In this document: piece by piece, positions 47,001-58,885 of the stretch | Layout of the letters: each line of letters opens with the position of its first letter | Numbering within the stretch: position 1 is the stretch's first letter | DNA from: Euwallacea fornicatus | Lineage: Eukaryota > Arthropoda > Insecta > Coleoptera > Curculionidae | Assembly: GCF_040115645.1 (NCBI RefSeq) | Contig: NC_089547.1 | Span: 558,001 to 622,000 of the forward strand | DNA length: 64,000 bases | Direction: 5' to 3' | Translations under genes and position numbers: made by a program | The notes under the pieces: model-generated | Databases searched by the model: none | What the model saw: the letters and a program-made list of their open reading frames with translations, nothing else | What the model was told of the DNA's origin: nothing

Positions 47001-47322
47001 AAAGATATTATTATAGTTAAATTTAAAATAAAAAAATCCCTAATGTTTTTTCTTGAATTTTCGGCATGAAAAAGAAGCAAAGTGGGTCTGGAATTTTAAG
47101 TGAGCACAACAAGAACTTCTCACAAAATAGAGTTTTTGATGCTTTACAACATATAAAAAAATAATCAAAATCGGCCGCAAATAAAAATTTTACAGGGGCG
47201 TCCCGCTCTTATGTGGGCCACACTGTATGTAACGATGGGAAATATTTCGAATAAAATATTTTTTATAATTATTGCGCAGCTAAGTTATACTTTTTATTAA
47301 AAGATTCCGGTTTCATACTTAC

Positions 47323-47425
47323 AGACCCGGTATACCTGGTATGTAACCAATCCTGAAGTGCGAAGAAGACGAAAATACACAAATACAGTCCACCAGTAGT
47401 TTTCTTCAATGTTAAACACCTTCAT
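47323..47425 (-). CDS. Candidate signal-peptide exon of the Dscam gene
   Basis: On the minus strand an ATG at 47425 opens MKVFNIEENYWWTVFVYFRL then LRTSGLVTYQVYRV plus one base, followed by a strong donor, TCTGTAAGTATG. Leaving in phase 1 it would join in frame to the Ig1 exon at 23361, giving an N-terminus with a hydrophobic WWTVFVYF stretch. The ATG context is ordinary and the frame is open well upstream (to 47590), so it may be chance. The hydrophobic core is short for a signal peptide. If real, the first intron would be about 24 kb. Confidence 0.28.
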
Positions 47426-48532
47426 TGAACGGGTCGGGCGAACAGCCCTGCATATGGCAGATACTCTCTTTTTCATTCCAGAGCTTTCGACGATTTGTGC
47501 AACAAACTTGTGCAATTTGTTCATCTCTTTCGTTCCCTCTGTGCCATCGTATGAATTACTCTCCAATTTTAAGTGCCACCAGCCCTTCATAAACTTTTAG
47601 AGGTGCTATTAAGATCTAATAATAAGACGAACGTTTATCCAAACTCCATTCCCGGACCAAATTGAATTCCGCCACACTTTCTAGTGCACGTTTTTACTGC
47701 TTGCATCAGACCGATAATCCCAAAGCTCATTTCTCATCGTATAGATCGTAAAATATTTTCTTCCAATAACGCTTCAAGCGGAGGAATATTGTGTATTTCG
47801 TATAGTCGTAACGAATTACCCGGGGAGTTTTGCTGAAGGGCGCTAAACCCTCCTGATGAAAGGAAGATAAATGGATAATCGTGTTATGATGGTTACTAAT
47901 AATATCCCTGCAGATTAACTTCCTCCGGCATTTGGTCTTTGTTTTTATTCAGAGACTCAGGATTCGGGGCGTTAATTTCGGGGGTAACCGCGCCAAGGGA
48001 TTCCAACTTCTCCTGTAAACTCCACGAATATTACTCTTGAGGGCCAAGTTTCGGCTTTCTACAATTGCTGCTTCGTTTATCATGTGGTTTAACCTTAAAT
48101 ATTATATTGCCATGAACGTGGAGATCTAAATTGGACTTGTTCTATTTTGAAATGCATTTTAATGAACGCAAGTTGGTGAAAAACCGGCTCTGCTGACCAA
48201 CATTTTCGCTGATTTTCCGGCAATGGCCCTGTTTCCCGGAACCGAAATTATTCAGCTGCATGCCATTTTGGAGTTCTTTGTTTTGTGTATTCACCTTTTA
48301 CAACTGCCACGAACGCTTGTTTTTCTGTAATTGGGCAAATACATTTCGATGCAATTCAATTGATGTTTTCAACAGTTCTCCGTTTCTACACAGTTTCAAA
48401 TCGATATTCGGTCGTAACAAAATATATATTTTTCAGGTTTAGCGGAACAGATGGGCACATGGAAACGTACATACGAAACTGTTTATCTTCCATAGCTCTA
48501 TGGCAGTTACGCATATCGAGGTCATCGACGAA
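47426..48532. other. No gene recognised
   Basis: No transposon ends, motif-bearing frames or repeats were seen here. Confidence 0.5.
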
Positions 48533-48988
48533 GGAAGAGGTCGAGAATAGAAAAGGGAATCGGAAAGCGATCTTTTTTTGTCCGTTTAGCTAATCAACGC
48601 AATTAGAATTTCTCAACGCTATCGCGCACTCCTTCACTGCTGTGTTCTGGATAGCTCAGTTTCATATCCAGGTCACCAATCGCGATCATTACAATAATAT
48701 CGGGACATCTAGCTGGGCTATGGGAACGCAGCAATACTGCCACGGGAGGGCCCCACACGGAAGAGGTCGAGAGAAGAGAAGGGGACTGGGAGGTCATCCT
48801 TTTCTGCGACGTTGGTGAGTAAAAAAAAATGAGAATTTCGCAATGCTATCGGACACTAGTGAGTCCTAGATAACTCAGTTTGAGATCCAGGCAGCGATCA
48901 TTGCAATAACATCGGGACATCTGCACAGCTGGGGCATGGAACCACAACAACGCCGTCGCGGGAGCGAGTTCTCCACACGGACATTTCT
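48533..48988. repeat. Two-copy tandem duplication, 226-base unit
   Basis: The unit beginning GGAAGAGGTCGAGA at 48533 repeats from 48759. Matching landmarks in the second copy include GAGAATTTCGCAATGCTATC, TAACTCAGTTTGAGATCCAG and ATAACATCGGGACATCT, in the same order and spacing. The copies have diverged by perhaps a quarter. No coding frame explains it. Confidence 0.8.
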
Positions 48989-49003
48989 TATTTTACTCGT
49001 ACA

Positions 49004-50081
49004 TACAGAGGGTCCGAAAATAACGCTAAATATTTTAGGAGGCGATGCCATGAATGCTAGAAGTTAAAGTAATAAACAAAAGTCTTTATAAACATACTTC
49101 GAAAATTTCTTTTGAAAGGGGCTGGAACTCCTTAAAGGGGGAACCCCGAAGATGCTATTCGGCAATATTATCGAAACGGTTTGCACTAAAATTATGCAAC
49201 TCAGCATGCAGTAATTAGTTGGAAAAGGAAAACTTTTTTTGGGTTTACGATTGCAAATCTAAATTAGCGGTGTTACATACACCGAGTCATCTAAGTAAAT
49301 ATGGCTCTTTTATTAATGGCATTTCTTGACTTTTAATGTCACATTACTGAATCGCAAATATTTTTGAATCAAAAAGGTCCTCTTGTTTAATCTCGTTAGG
49401 ATAAATCGTTTTCCCTAAAAATTGGCTTTTATGAGTTGATGCACCATTACATAGACATCGAAATGCATCTTAATAAGCACAGCAGGGATCCTCGTAATAG
49501 AAATATTTTCTCATTAGCCGACAATAATAAGACTAATATTATTAAAGATTCGTCACTCATTCACGACAAATGTTGAAAATGACTTCCGTTCATCTCAACG
49601 CATTCTTGAATTTTCTTCTTCATGGATGCCGATGCTCATCTAATCGTGGATCGGTTCATAAAAACCCATTTTTCTGGAAAACGATCTTAACGAATCCTAA
49701 CGAGATGAAATAGAAGGGCCTTTAAAAAATATGTGCGATTCAGTAATTTGACTTCAAAGACTAAGAAGCGTCACAAATAAAAACGTTTACGTAGGAGCCC
49801 CCTGCATGTGACGTCCCTGACTAAAATCTGCAATTATTAATACAGAAAAAGTTCCCTCGTTCCATTTTTTATCATTTATTAAAGTATACCACAGGTAACG
49901 AATTTAGCCCAAACCATTTCGAAAACGTTGCCAAAAAAAACAAGTTCAGGATTCTTCCTTTAAGGGGTTCCAGCCCCTTTAAAAAGCAATTTTTGGGACA
50001 TGTCAGTACGAACTTTTTTTATTCTTTCAATATTTAGAATCACCTCCCAAAATATTTGTACGTCATTTCCGAACACCCTGT
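49004..50081 (-). mobile_element. Long-arm element with transposase tail
   Basis: Arms of about 440 bases start TACAGAGGGTCCGAAAATAA on the left and ACAGGGTGTTCGGAAATGAC on the opposite strand at right. Shared landmarks are AAAGGGGCTGGAA-CCTTAAA, AATTACTGAATCGCA and ATCTCGTTAGGAT. On the minus strand at 49561-49623, just inside the right arm, the frame MKKKIQECVEMNGSHFQHLS then stop is a clear transposase C-terminus. The rest of the gene is gone. Confidence 0.85.
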
Positions 50082-51789
50082 TTGGCATCGCTCTATATAA
50101 CACAACTAAATTTTAGGTTTCCTCTTACGATTGCGATAAATAAAAGTAATACATACATTAAGAGACCTGGAGGTCGCGACCGTAGATTAATGAATGCGAT
50201 GGGTCACCTGTGCACGCACGTGCTCTATTGGTGTGCTGGAGTGCACTTTGCCTTGCACAGACTTAAACCTGTGGAACCAAAATTCATGGAACTGAATCAC
50301 TCATGAAACAATCCTTTTCCTGCATTTACAGTGTAACTGCACCAATGGCTATCACCTATTTATGAAACCCGAAATGTTTTATTTCACATATTTCCAAATT
50401 AATTCATTAATAAATGGAGGTATGCAGCGTAGGAGCATTGAGAAGTCAAATCAATGGAACTAAGCAATTTCAAAAAAATGCCTCAAAGGAAAGTCTTTCA
50501 AGACTTACCGTTTCCTCCTGCCTCAAAGGATTGTTTGATTTCAGTAGAAGGTATACTTTCGTCTCACAACCTACCAGACTCTTATATTTCAAGGAAATTT
50601 TCTCTTGTTAATTGTTTAAAATAACGTTCAAATATGTTGTCTCTATGTCTGCGAATTCATTGCTCGGGGAGAGATATTGTTTTTGAAAAATTATTTACTT
50701 CCTCTCGATGTTCTTAGGGGCCGTTTTTCAAGGTAGGGAAATCGGTAATTCAATGCAGAAAAGGCCAAAAAAATGTACTGCAAAGAAAACAATTCAGCGT
50801 TTTCCTTTTATTTAACCACAGCGTACACCGTATCCTCGAGCTGTTAGTACTGCCTAAGACAACTCTTGTCTGATAAAATTAATGGAAAAAAATACTTTCA
50901 TATTGTCTAAAACAGCATCAGAAGATGATGCGATTAACACCTCGCCCATCACTTATCATTGACTAACCTACACCTTATACGGCCCATTACGGCACTATGT
51001 AACAGAGTACATTAAACGGAGATAGTGCTGCGGCTGGCAACCCAGTTTCCCTATCTTTCGTGCTCATGTTCCCAACAGGAATTCAGGAACATTTATATTA
51101 CTACAGCTCTGACGATGAACGATCCCGATAAAACTTATCGCTCGTATACTTTTCCGAATAGGGCCCTGGCACAATGGACATTGAAACTAACTTACCATCG
51201 GCTGATGCAGATCTGAGTGGGTCAAACTGATGCTAAACTCACCTGAAAAGAAAAAGAGGACCTCGTTAGAACTAGGCATGTTTTATTCGAGGACGAATGT
51301 TGTTCCCTGTATACGTCCATTGTGGAAAAATCTCGAATTAGCATCCGTTACGGATCTGCTCAATTGCGTTTTAAGTTTATAGTTTTACGGTTTATGCTAA
51401 GAATTTTAAGTCAAATTATCTGCAAAATCCCGGTGAAGATTTTTGTACTTTGCATTGAGAAATTTTTGAAAATTTTAACTAAAAAATTCTCAGAAAGAAA
51501 ACAAGCATGCATCGCTCTGTGGGGAAGTTGACATTTTTTTCCCTGTTCCAGGGGGCTCCAATAGGATGTGCCCTTTCTTATTGTTGCATTTTGTCATCAT
51601 GATACTTTCCAACATGGCCATGACCCCTCCCTGGCAGCCTGTGGTTGCGCTCTCTACTAAAATCTCGTAGACGCTTTGCTCATTAACTTCTTATCCAACT
51701 TTCACATTTCTCATCATACCGAAATCTTCAGAGCATGAGAGATGGTGTCCCCTGACAAGTGTACCAAGGCATGCCCCCACTTTCGCAGG
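50082..51789. other. No gene recognised
   Basis: Open frames at 50082-50611 and 51025-51531 have no family resemblance. On the minus strand near 51196-51279 two good splice donors lie 47 bases apart, the first preceded by a short ATG frame (MPSSNEVLFFFS). This is discussed under findings as an alternative first exon. Confidence 0.45.
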
Positions 51790-51990
51790 TAAGGTACATC
51801 AGAACCAATATGGACCCGAATTGGGTTAGCAGAATATCAGTACTTTAACAGCTTTTTCGTCAACGAGTATAGCTAAGTTATCGGCATAACCTATCACCAT
51901 TCTGCATTTGCAAATCGAAAATTTTATCGCAGAAGGTATACCCAGGGACGGACCCGGGAGCTGAGCCCTGGAAGAAATATTGGAAGAGCT
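51790..51990 (-). pseudogene. Reverse transcriptase relic
   Basis: On the minus strand one frame reads RMVIGYADNLAILVDEKAVK, matching the catalytic box of non-LTR reverse transcriptases (YADDLAIL) with the second Asp changed to Asn. Just upstream, in a different frame, FFQGSAPGSVPGY resembles motif B (PQGSVLGP). The order is right but the frame is broken. It does not resemble the Jockey-like copies at 30020 and 45033 and may be R1-like. Confidence 0.45.
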
Positions 51991-52479
51991 GTTCTTCTCA
52001 CGCTACGACGTGTGATTGGTGGTGAGTCTATTATAGACTGAACTAACGTGAAATGAAGTTGGAGTTTAGTCTTGATGGTAGTTCTGTTATAATCTTGCTA
52101 ATATTCTGATCCGACGCAAGTTAATGTATACAGAACTGGGCAGAGCAACTCGCTCATTTGAATTTGGAACCCTGACGCACTGGTTGCTTCGAGAAGGTTG
52201 AAGGTAGGCATATTAGACAGGGTAGGGTTCAAAGTTCTAATACCGCTTGGTTTAATTAGTATCATGGGAAAGACGAAGCTAAAACGCGCGTGCGCTGTCG
52301 AGGCATACTTTTCTAACTGTCGCTCAGTCATCACCGCACTAGTTGCACAATGCAATATTGTGCTTCGTGAACGTGTTTCTAACCGACTTCTGATGTAAAG
52401 AAAAAAAACTTGAACTTCCACAAACAGCAAGATGATCTTAAAACATTGACATGTTAAGGCTTTCTGTTTTACAATACCC

Positions 52480-52772
52480 TCAGCGCACTGCCCGCCTACT
52501 TACAGCTGCAGTTGAGTCGTTTGCTTGTTCCATGAAGCGCACCCTTCACGAAGAAGTTCAAGACGCCTCATCTCTTTGACGAACAATCTGCACTGGCCAG
52601 CACGCCCGCTAGATTTAGCCTCTTGTGACTACTTTTTATGGGGCAATCTAAAGTTGCTCGTTTACAACAATCGTCCTAGGAACCCAGCTTATTTGACAGA
52701 CAACATAGGTCAAGCTGTCGCCAACGTATCCAACAATATGCCGGAAATGGTTAAACGAAACTTCCGAGTTTG
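52480..52772 (+). pseudogene. Transposase C-terminal third
   Basis: The frame reads LHWPARPLDLASCDYFLWGN, then LKLLVYNNRPRNPAYLTDNI and NNMPEMVKRNFRV before a TGA at 52770. WPAR-xDLAxCDYFLWGxLK holds the third catalytic Asp. The normal continuation (RLNxCIxxxGGHL) is lost after the stop. Upstream catalytic parts are not readable. It abuts the left end of the element at 52853. Confidence 0.75.
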
Positions 52773-52852
52773 ATTAACGCAGTATATAGTTATTAAAATT
52801 GTATGAACATAAAATTTAAATGTTGTAGTTCGTGCTCTTTAAAGAATTAAAT

Positions 52853-53703
52853 ATACAGGAAGCTCCTAAATATCATGTGCATGCGGAAGGGGGCAATTCT
52901 TTGGTTTATTTTATGACTAAAAACTCATATAAACAGAGGTCCGCAAACGGTTCGTTACCTATTTACAGGATGTCCGAATTTCGGAAATTTGCTAGTTTTT
53001 TCTTTATGACTCTTGCAGTTTTTGAAATGTTCAGCTCAAAATCGGAATATACGTTTATGCAGTAGGATTTACGGGATTAGGTACGTTAAATGGTTTTGAT
53101 AACCTACAGGATGATATTGTTTCAGGGTCACCTCCCCGTTTTCTTCTCCTGAGCTTTTCCTCCGTGCACCATTAGTAGACTCTACAATACAAAATAACTT
53201 TTTTTGCTAGAAACTTTTTGGCCTCTGGTAGTTTTTTCCTATCTGCGTCGGTTATCGAATAAAATAAAAAGTAAAAAAGGATTTTCTGCGATTCGCCAGA
53301 TGAAATTAAAATTCACTATGGAAAGCAATTATTTATTATACTTAAGTAAAAATTAAAGCTGGGATGACTCTAAATAATAACTTAAATAATAATAATAACG
53401 TTAACAAAGAAACTACGTTACAACAACTGTTAAAAATAACCTCCTCCAACCTTTATACATGTGTCCACTCTTCTTCTCAATGATGTCCGTACTCCTTCGA
53501 ACACCCCCGAGACACTTGTTATGATTTGAAATGCGTTAAATATTCGATTTCGTAACTCGTTAACGCCATTCACTTTTTTTTTTATTATTCGAACAGCCGG
53601 TAGATTGGTAAAGAGGCGTTTGCGGACATACGTTTATATGAAGTCTTAGCAATGAAATAAGCCCCCTTCCATATGTACATGATATTCAAGGAGACGCTGT
53701 ATA
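52853..53703 (-). mobile_element. Long-arm element with transposase tail
   Basis: The left end (ATACAGGAAGCTCCTAAATA) and the right end on the opposite strand (TATACAGCGTCTCCTTGAAT) start arms of about 135 bases. The minus strand near 53430-53570 encodes VNELRNRIFNAFQIITSVSG, then VFEGVRTSLRRRVDTCIKVG and GGYF with a stop, an uninterrupted C-terminus. The same arm-plus-tail arrangement, older, is at 378-700. Confidence 0.82.
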
Positions 53704-54120
53704 TCCGCATAATTTTTTTAAGATTGACTTTCTAAAAAAGCAAGTTGCTGTGCCTCATTGTGTAAAAATTCTTCTTCAAAGTTTAGTTTTAGACATACAC
53801 AAATGCATTTGGGATATGGCAATACTCGAGACCCAAATTTGTGTCAAACGAGTTACAGTGATATTATGCCGATTGAAAGAGGAGGAGGACTAAAAATACC
53901 GCTTGCACAATGATGGGGAAGAACTGAATGTAGCGAATAATGACCGGCCATTCCCTTTTTCTAAAATTTATAACGTTATTTTCTTCGGCAGTAAAATAGC
54001 CACTTCGCCCCTGATATAACCGGCTTCGAACCTCTTAATGTTTACGAGATCTTAGTGGTGTGCAGTGAATCTGATTATACTTGTATTCATATATTCTGTC
54101 TGCTCAGTTTAGTTTCAAAG
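53704..54120. other. No gene recognised
   Basis: Spacer between two long-arm elements, without readable frames. Confidence 0.5.
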
Positions 54121-54776
54121 TATACAGGGTATTTCAGAACTATGGCATCAAACTTTTACGGAGTGTTCGGTGCATCAAAAAAAGACATCTGAGTGTAAGA
54201 ACTCGCGTCCGCAAATGTCTCACTAAGTCACCACGGCTTAATGATGCTTTAAGGCAGCTACGTGAAAAAATGTTTTTATCGAGTTTTAGTACATTTCATT
54301 TTAACGTATTTGTGGAAAATAACACTACAATAATTGTTTGAAATGTTTTCCTTAAACTTCATTGCGCCAGTTTAAACGACGTACATGGTTTCTGCGGAAT
54401 TGGCTAAAAATTTGATAATCGTTTTGAACGACTTCAGATGCCGCAGAGATTCGTGCAATAAAGTTTTGCTCGGTTTCCACTGGCGTTTCATAAACCAGAG
54501 ATTTTACGTGTCCTCACAAAAGGAAATCTAAAGGTGTTAGATCGGGCAACGTAGGGGGCCACAGAACAGGACCATCTCTATCGGTCTAATGCGGTCCGAC
54601 TTGAAGATCCAAATACCGACCGACTTGAAGAGAAAGTTGTTTTTGCACGAAAACCTCATAAGGCCGTAGCGCCTTTAGGAGACGTTTGCGGACACGGGTT
54701 TTCATACTGAGACGTCTTCTATTGTTGCACCGAACGGTCCCCAGAAGTTTGATCTCATAGTTCTGAAACACCCCGC
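54121..54776 (-). mobile_element. Short long-arm element keeping the last third of a transposase
   Basis: Arms of about 165 bases begin TATACAGGGTATTTCAGAAC on the left and GCGGGGTGTTTCAGAACTAT on the opposite strand at right, and share GTCCGCAAA-GTCTC further in. The minus strand between them reads LWPPTLPDLTPLDFLL, a TGA where Trp is normal, then GHVKSLVYETPVETEQNFIA and FSQFRRNHVRRLNWRN. So the third catalytic Asp and C-terminal region survive with one stop. Confidence 0.85.
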
Positions 54777-57700
54777 ATTTTAAAAGATTCAGCAGAAAGA
54801 ACTGCAGCAAAATGTCGTTCACGTCTAATATTCCTATTGTTGAGCCGTTTGCGTATTGTTACGTTCGCTAGAAATTCAAAATAGTATTGATGTGAATTTT
54901 TTCTTAACGATGGAAATGAGACAGCATTGCACTCCACTGAGACGTGCATAATACAAGGGATAAGGCTGGTGATTATGAGCACATTAACCCTCCAAAAGAC
55001 AATTAATTCCCTGGTAAGTTGGGAGTCTCCGAAGCATATTATCGAGCATAATTTGGGAAAGATGCGGTAGATCCCTTGAAAGGCATATTTCTTAATAATA
55101 GCAAGCAAAACCTTGATGCCGCCATTGGTTCTCCCGGGGGAATTTATCATTTGGGTGTCGGAATCCCGTTTCCCATTAAGGTTTGGTGTTTCGCCTTCGG
55201 GAATTAATGGTTTATCGTGCTCGGGGCCGGCTAATTAACAAAATTAATTGGCCGGAGTCGAGTGTCGTGAAAAGTCGCCTGCCGTTTCCAGGAGGGATAT
55301 TGTTTTAAAGGGGGAAAAACCCGGCGATTTATTTACTTTCTTCTGATCATTCCCTAAGACGGGAATTTAGCTCTGATGATCTCTTCTTGTCCGATCTAAA
55401 AACAAATTTATCTCGCATTGGCCGGAACACGACCCAACCACTCGTGAGATATTTATCGACATATTTATTTCGCTTGATGGCCGAGGAATAACCGTTTAAA
55501 GACAAAACAAGATTTACGACTTACGGATCAACAGTTCTCTTTTAAGACGAAGGCACATTTTTACCCATTTTTCAGTGCACTTCTGACGTCGCTGATTAAT
55601 CACCCCCTTCCTCTCCCCCGTGCACCCCCCAAATTTCAATTAACATTCACAATAGCGAGGGAGCAACTCGAGAGCGTCTATGGTTACACGAAAGAGTTTA
55701 AGCAAATATATATTACAGCGATGCCGTATGATGGCTTTAATAGCCCGACTCTAATTTCTACTCAATAAGGTTTTAAATGTCCTAGGAACGCAAAATTTTC
55801 CATCGGCAATGTTGCAGCTCAAAATTGAGCAGGGTTTACTGATCAACATACTGACCCATAAATTATTCAGTGAATAACGTCACAAAAGACCCTTGTCTAG
55901 GGTTGAAATTAATCAACGAGCCCCGAAGAGAACATTGAGTTATGCGGCCCGCATTTCCAGTTCTCCTTCTCTTTATCCAATTGGCCTAATGTCACTGAAA
56001 CTCATTGGCGATCGGTTTCAATCATTGGCGTATTCGTTTTAGTAAATGGCGTTTTTCTCAATATCTACGAAAGCGGTTAGAGCCCTCTAAAATGTAGAAC
56101 GTCATTTTTGTATAGAACTCAAATGCGCAAGTTTTCCCCTATTCAAATCGATTTTTGTCGAGGTTTATGCGAGATCCCAACGTTGAGGAACGAATTTAAA
56201 TAACGTTGTATTGTTATAAAAAGCGCAAAGCCCCTGCGGGACGGGCGACTCTGTGTGAAAACGCTCGAAGCGACGAGTCTGGTCATCTGACGCGTATGCT
56301 AGTGTTCCGTGTTTAACAACGATTTAAACTAAACAAGTATATCGCTAGAAAAGTATGTTTTTAGGTGTTTTAAACGTTACCTTCAGTCGACCTTTTTCTG
56401 CTAAATAACTGAATTCACCGTTACCCCTTTACGACTAACATACGAGGTTGAGTCGTGAAGAAAACTGCTGATGGTGTGCCGTTAGAGATACAACGTCGTT
56501 GATAAAGCGGAAAACTAATACTGGATCGCTGGCTTTAAATTTAACTAAAAACCCACTGAGGCGAATGCTTTCCTCGGTTTTCTTCGACTGAAGGGGTCAC
56601 ACTAAAAAATCTCCAACATAACGAGAGCTCCAATCTTCCATTTAAAGGACGATCTCATCACCGAAACGCGATTAATCTAATACCCCCTTATTAGATTCCC
56701 CCGACTCTTATCTAATAAGCCCTATATCCCCACAAAAACGATTATTCCCGGCCAAGACGTGGTTTCCGAAAAATAATCTAAGGCCCCATTAAGCGCCATC
56801 AAAATCCCATAACCGTTTCAGCTGCCGCGTATTTTCTAAACACAATTTTCGTTTATCAGAGGTCTAAAGCCGGGCACATAATAACCCCGAAGTAATACGG
56901 AGAAAAAAAGGTTATCTTTTTTCTCTGTGACCTCTAAAAAGCGACCTTTGTGGAAGAGAGAGTCGGAGAAATTTCTTCAGCAAATAATCCTTAATCTTCA
57001 GGCATCCGCAGACTTCAAACAAGCTCCTGAAGCGATTTTTAATCGATCCTGTCAATGGTCCCAGAACCGGCTTAATTGTCGGTCCCCTGGATTTATCCGG
57101 AAGTGCGCCTCCAAGAAAAGGTAATTTCCGGTCTGGGAAAGACGAGAGAGAGACTATTTCGGCCCGGACTTGCATTTGAATCGCTGTTACGACTATGGTC
57201 GAGAGAGAGGGCCAAAAAGAAAACAAATTTAATTTCGCCCCGGTCTCCGGAAGACCTCCTTAACTACCAGAATTCTTATTTTCAATTTTCCAGCCTCATC
57301 ATCTCGGATTCCAGTTTACTAGCGCCTTATCTCCAAATAAATAAGGATCTGCCGTCTAACCAACACGCAAAAAGGAAACCTCTTTCCCTCGAAGAAATCC
57401 CCGAGGAGGGGCACTACATATACAATGTGTGTGTTGATTGCGTTGCTGGGTTAAGACTGAAAAGGGTTTTAAAGTAGAGTATTATAGCAGCCTGGTTTTC
57501 AAGACGTGTTAACATCTGTAAGTAATTATATCAAAGCGGTATAGAGCTAAATGTGAGTCCAAATAGTCGATTTGCGCATGTCTGCTTTTTCAGCAAAGTA
57601 TATTGCGCCGGTTCTATTTTGCGCTCTATGAATTATTCGACTCAATTGCCAGCCAGCTTCTGAGAGTATGTAAACTTCGTGTGTACCATTTCTATATTTC

Positions 57701-58610
57701 ACATTCGATGAGATCCCAAAACTTCTTTGGTACCTCTATTCCGAGAAACGTATAATTCCAAGTAACTGGATTCGTGAAAATTTTGTGTTTTTCAGTGTTA
57801 CGAAAAAAAAATTTTTACGAAATTTTGGATCCGCGCAATTCCGAATCATCACATTTCCAGTTCGCAATATCTCAGTTTTTTATTTTTGAAAGTTGGAAAA
57901 TTGCCGTCTTTAAGAATTTTCGATTTTTGAGCTGCCAACATAATGAGATATCAATTTCCAGACAGAATTTTTCCATTTTGGGCTTTTCACGAAAAATGCA
58001 TAAAACTGTTGTTCATTTGTATCCAATATGAGGATTCTGTAGCAGGCTTGCTGATCAAAATCCACCTCTATTGTAGATTGATCCATATTTTTCTGGAAAA
58101 CACGGTGCCACCTTAGCATTATGAAGCCTGTGTGTTTTGTTCCATTTGGTTCGTTGTGTGATGAAATATTTAGATCTTTACGAAACTATGAGGTAATTTT
58201 TATTTTTTTTATGGTACAAAATTTGTTTCAGGCTCAGACCGAATGGTACAAGAATGGGACGTCATACTAGGATAATTGTCATGTTACCAAAGATGCAAGA
58301 AATGGCAGAAATTTCGTTATCATGGCACGTCTGGCAGCACAGCCATTGACAATTCCGTTCAACGTGTCAGAAGTTTCCATTCCGTATGCTCTTAGTTTTC
58401 CCACCAAGTATTTCCAAATTTCGTTCTAACTGTATGAAGCTTTCCATTTCACGTATCTAAATGGATTTTTCACTATCTTTTTGTGACTGTGTAACGCTAG
58501 AGTCTGCACATGGCACATGCACACAAATCGTGTTCTGAATTCCGTTAGTTTTCCAAAACAAGTTAACTTTTACGATCTTCGTATCTTGATGTATGTAGTA
58601 TAGTGGATAC
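54777..58610. other. No gene recognised
   Basis: This 3.8 kb has few repeats and is richer in GC in places. A small palindromic segment with TAATTAA words lies at about 55226-55256. A TATAAAAAG word is at 56217-56225. GAGAGAGA runs occur near 57146 and 57202. These could be regulatory DNA upstream of the Dscam gene, but nothing here proves it. Open frames have no family resemblance. Confidence 0.4.
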
Positions 58611-58885
58611 ACAGGGTGTTTCATAAACATTACGACGAACTTTCAGAGGATGTACAACTGGTAAAAGCAAATATTTAGATCGGATGAAATTAAGTCCAAA
58701 ATAACTTTTCTTCCAAAATACAAAGAATTTAATTTCTTATTTTTCCAAACATTTCTTAACTAGTTCAAAAACGGTTTGGAATACGCACATAAAGTTAGGG
58801 ACCTACCTTTATTCGATCTAAATATTTGTGATTATCAGTTCTACATTTCCTGACTGTTTGAAGATATGTTTATGAAATACCTTGT
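58611..58885. mobile_element. MITE, 275 bases
   Basis: Terminal repeats ACAGGGTGTTTCATAAACAT (58611-58630) and its complement at 58866-58885 match at 18 of 20 positions. The arms continue, with CAAATATTTAGATCG in both. No coding capacity. The ends are of the same ACAGGGTGT type as the longer elements. Confidence 0.88.

Larger units (their letters stand above)
43376..47225 (-). mobile_element. Long-arm transposon with a transposase gene, itself interrupted
   Basis: Inverted arms of about 320 bases start CAGTGTGACCCACATAAGAG on the left and CAGTGTGGCCCACATAAGAG on the opposite strand at right, with TA outside both. The first 225 bases of the arms are nearly identical. The left arm is 43376-43695. 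The right arm is cut into 44935-45032 and 47001-47225 by a retrotransposon. Between the arms lies a transposase gene with one nonsense codon (43766-44845). This is the best-preserved member of the long-arm architecture in the window. It inserted into the last codons of the mariner at 42363. Confidence 0.9.
42363..47254 (+). pseudogene. mariner transposase split by a 3.85 kb nested insertion
   Basis: The gene starts at ATG 42363 (MSNFVPTNYDLPTALIFCYH) and runs to 43373, then resumes at 47228 for the last codons (CNDGKYFE, stop at 47252-47254). The first part has one defect, a TGA at 42507-42509 in place of the Trp in CYEWFKKF. Otherwise the GKWVPHELSERQ motif and three catalytic Asp residues (TGDEKW, LLHDNAPSY, SPDLAPSDYR) are intact. 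The join across the insertion fits the frame except for one extra TA on the left side, which can be explained by the target duplication plus slippage. Its terminal repeats were not defined. Confidence 0.9.
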
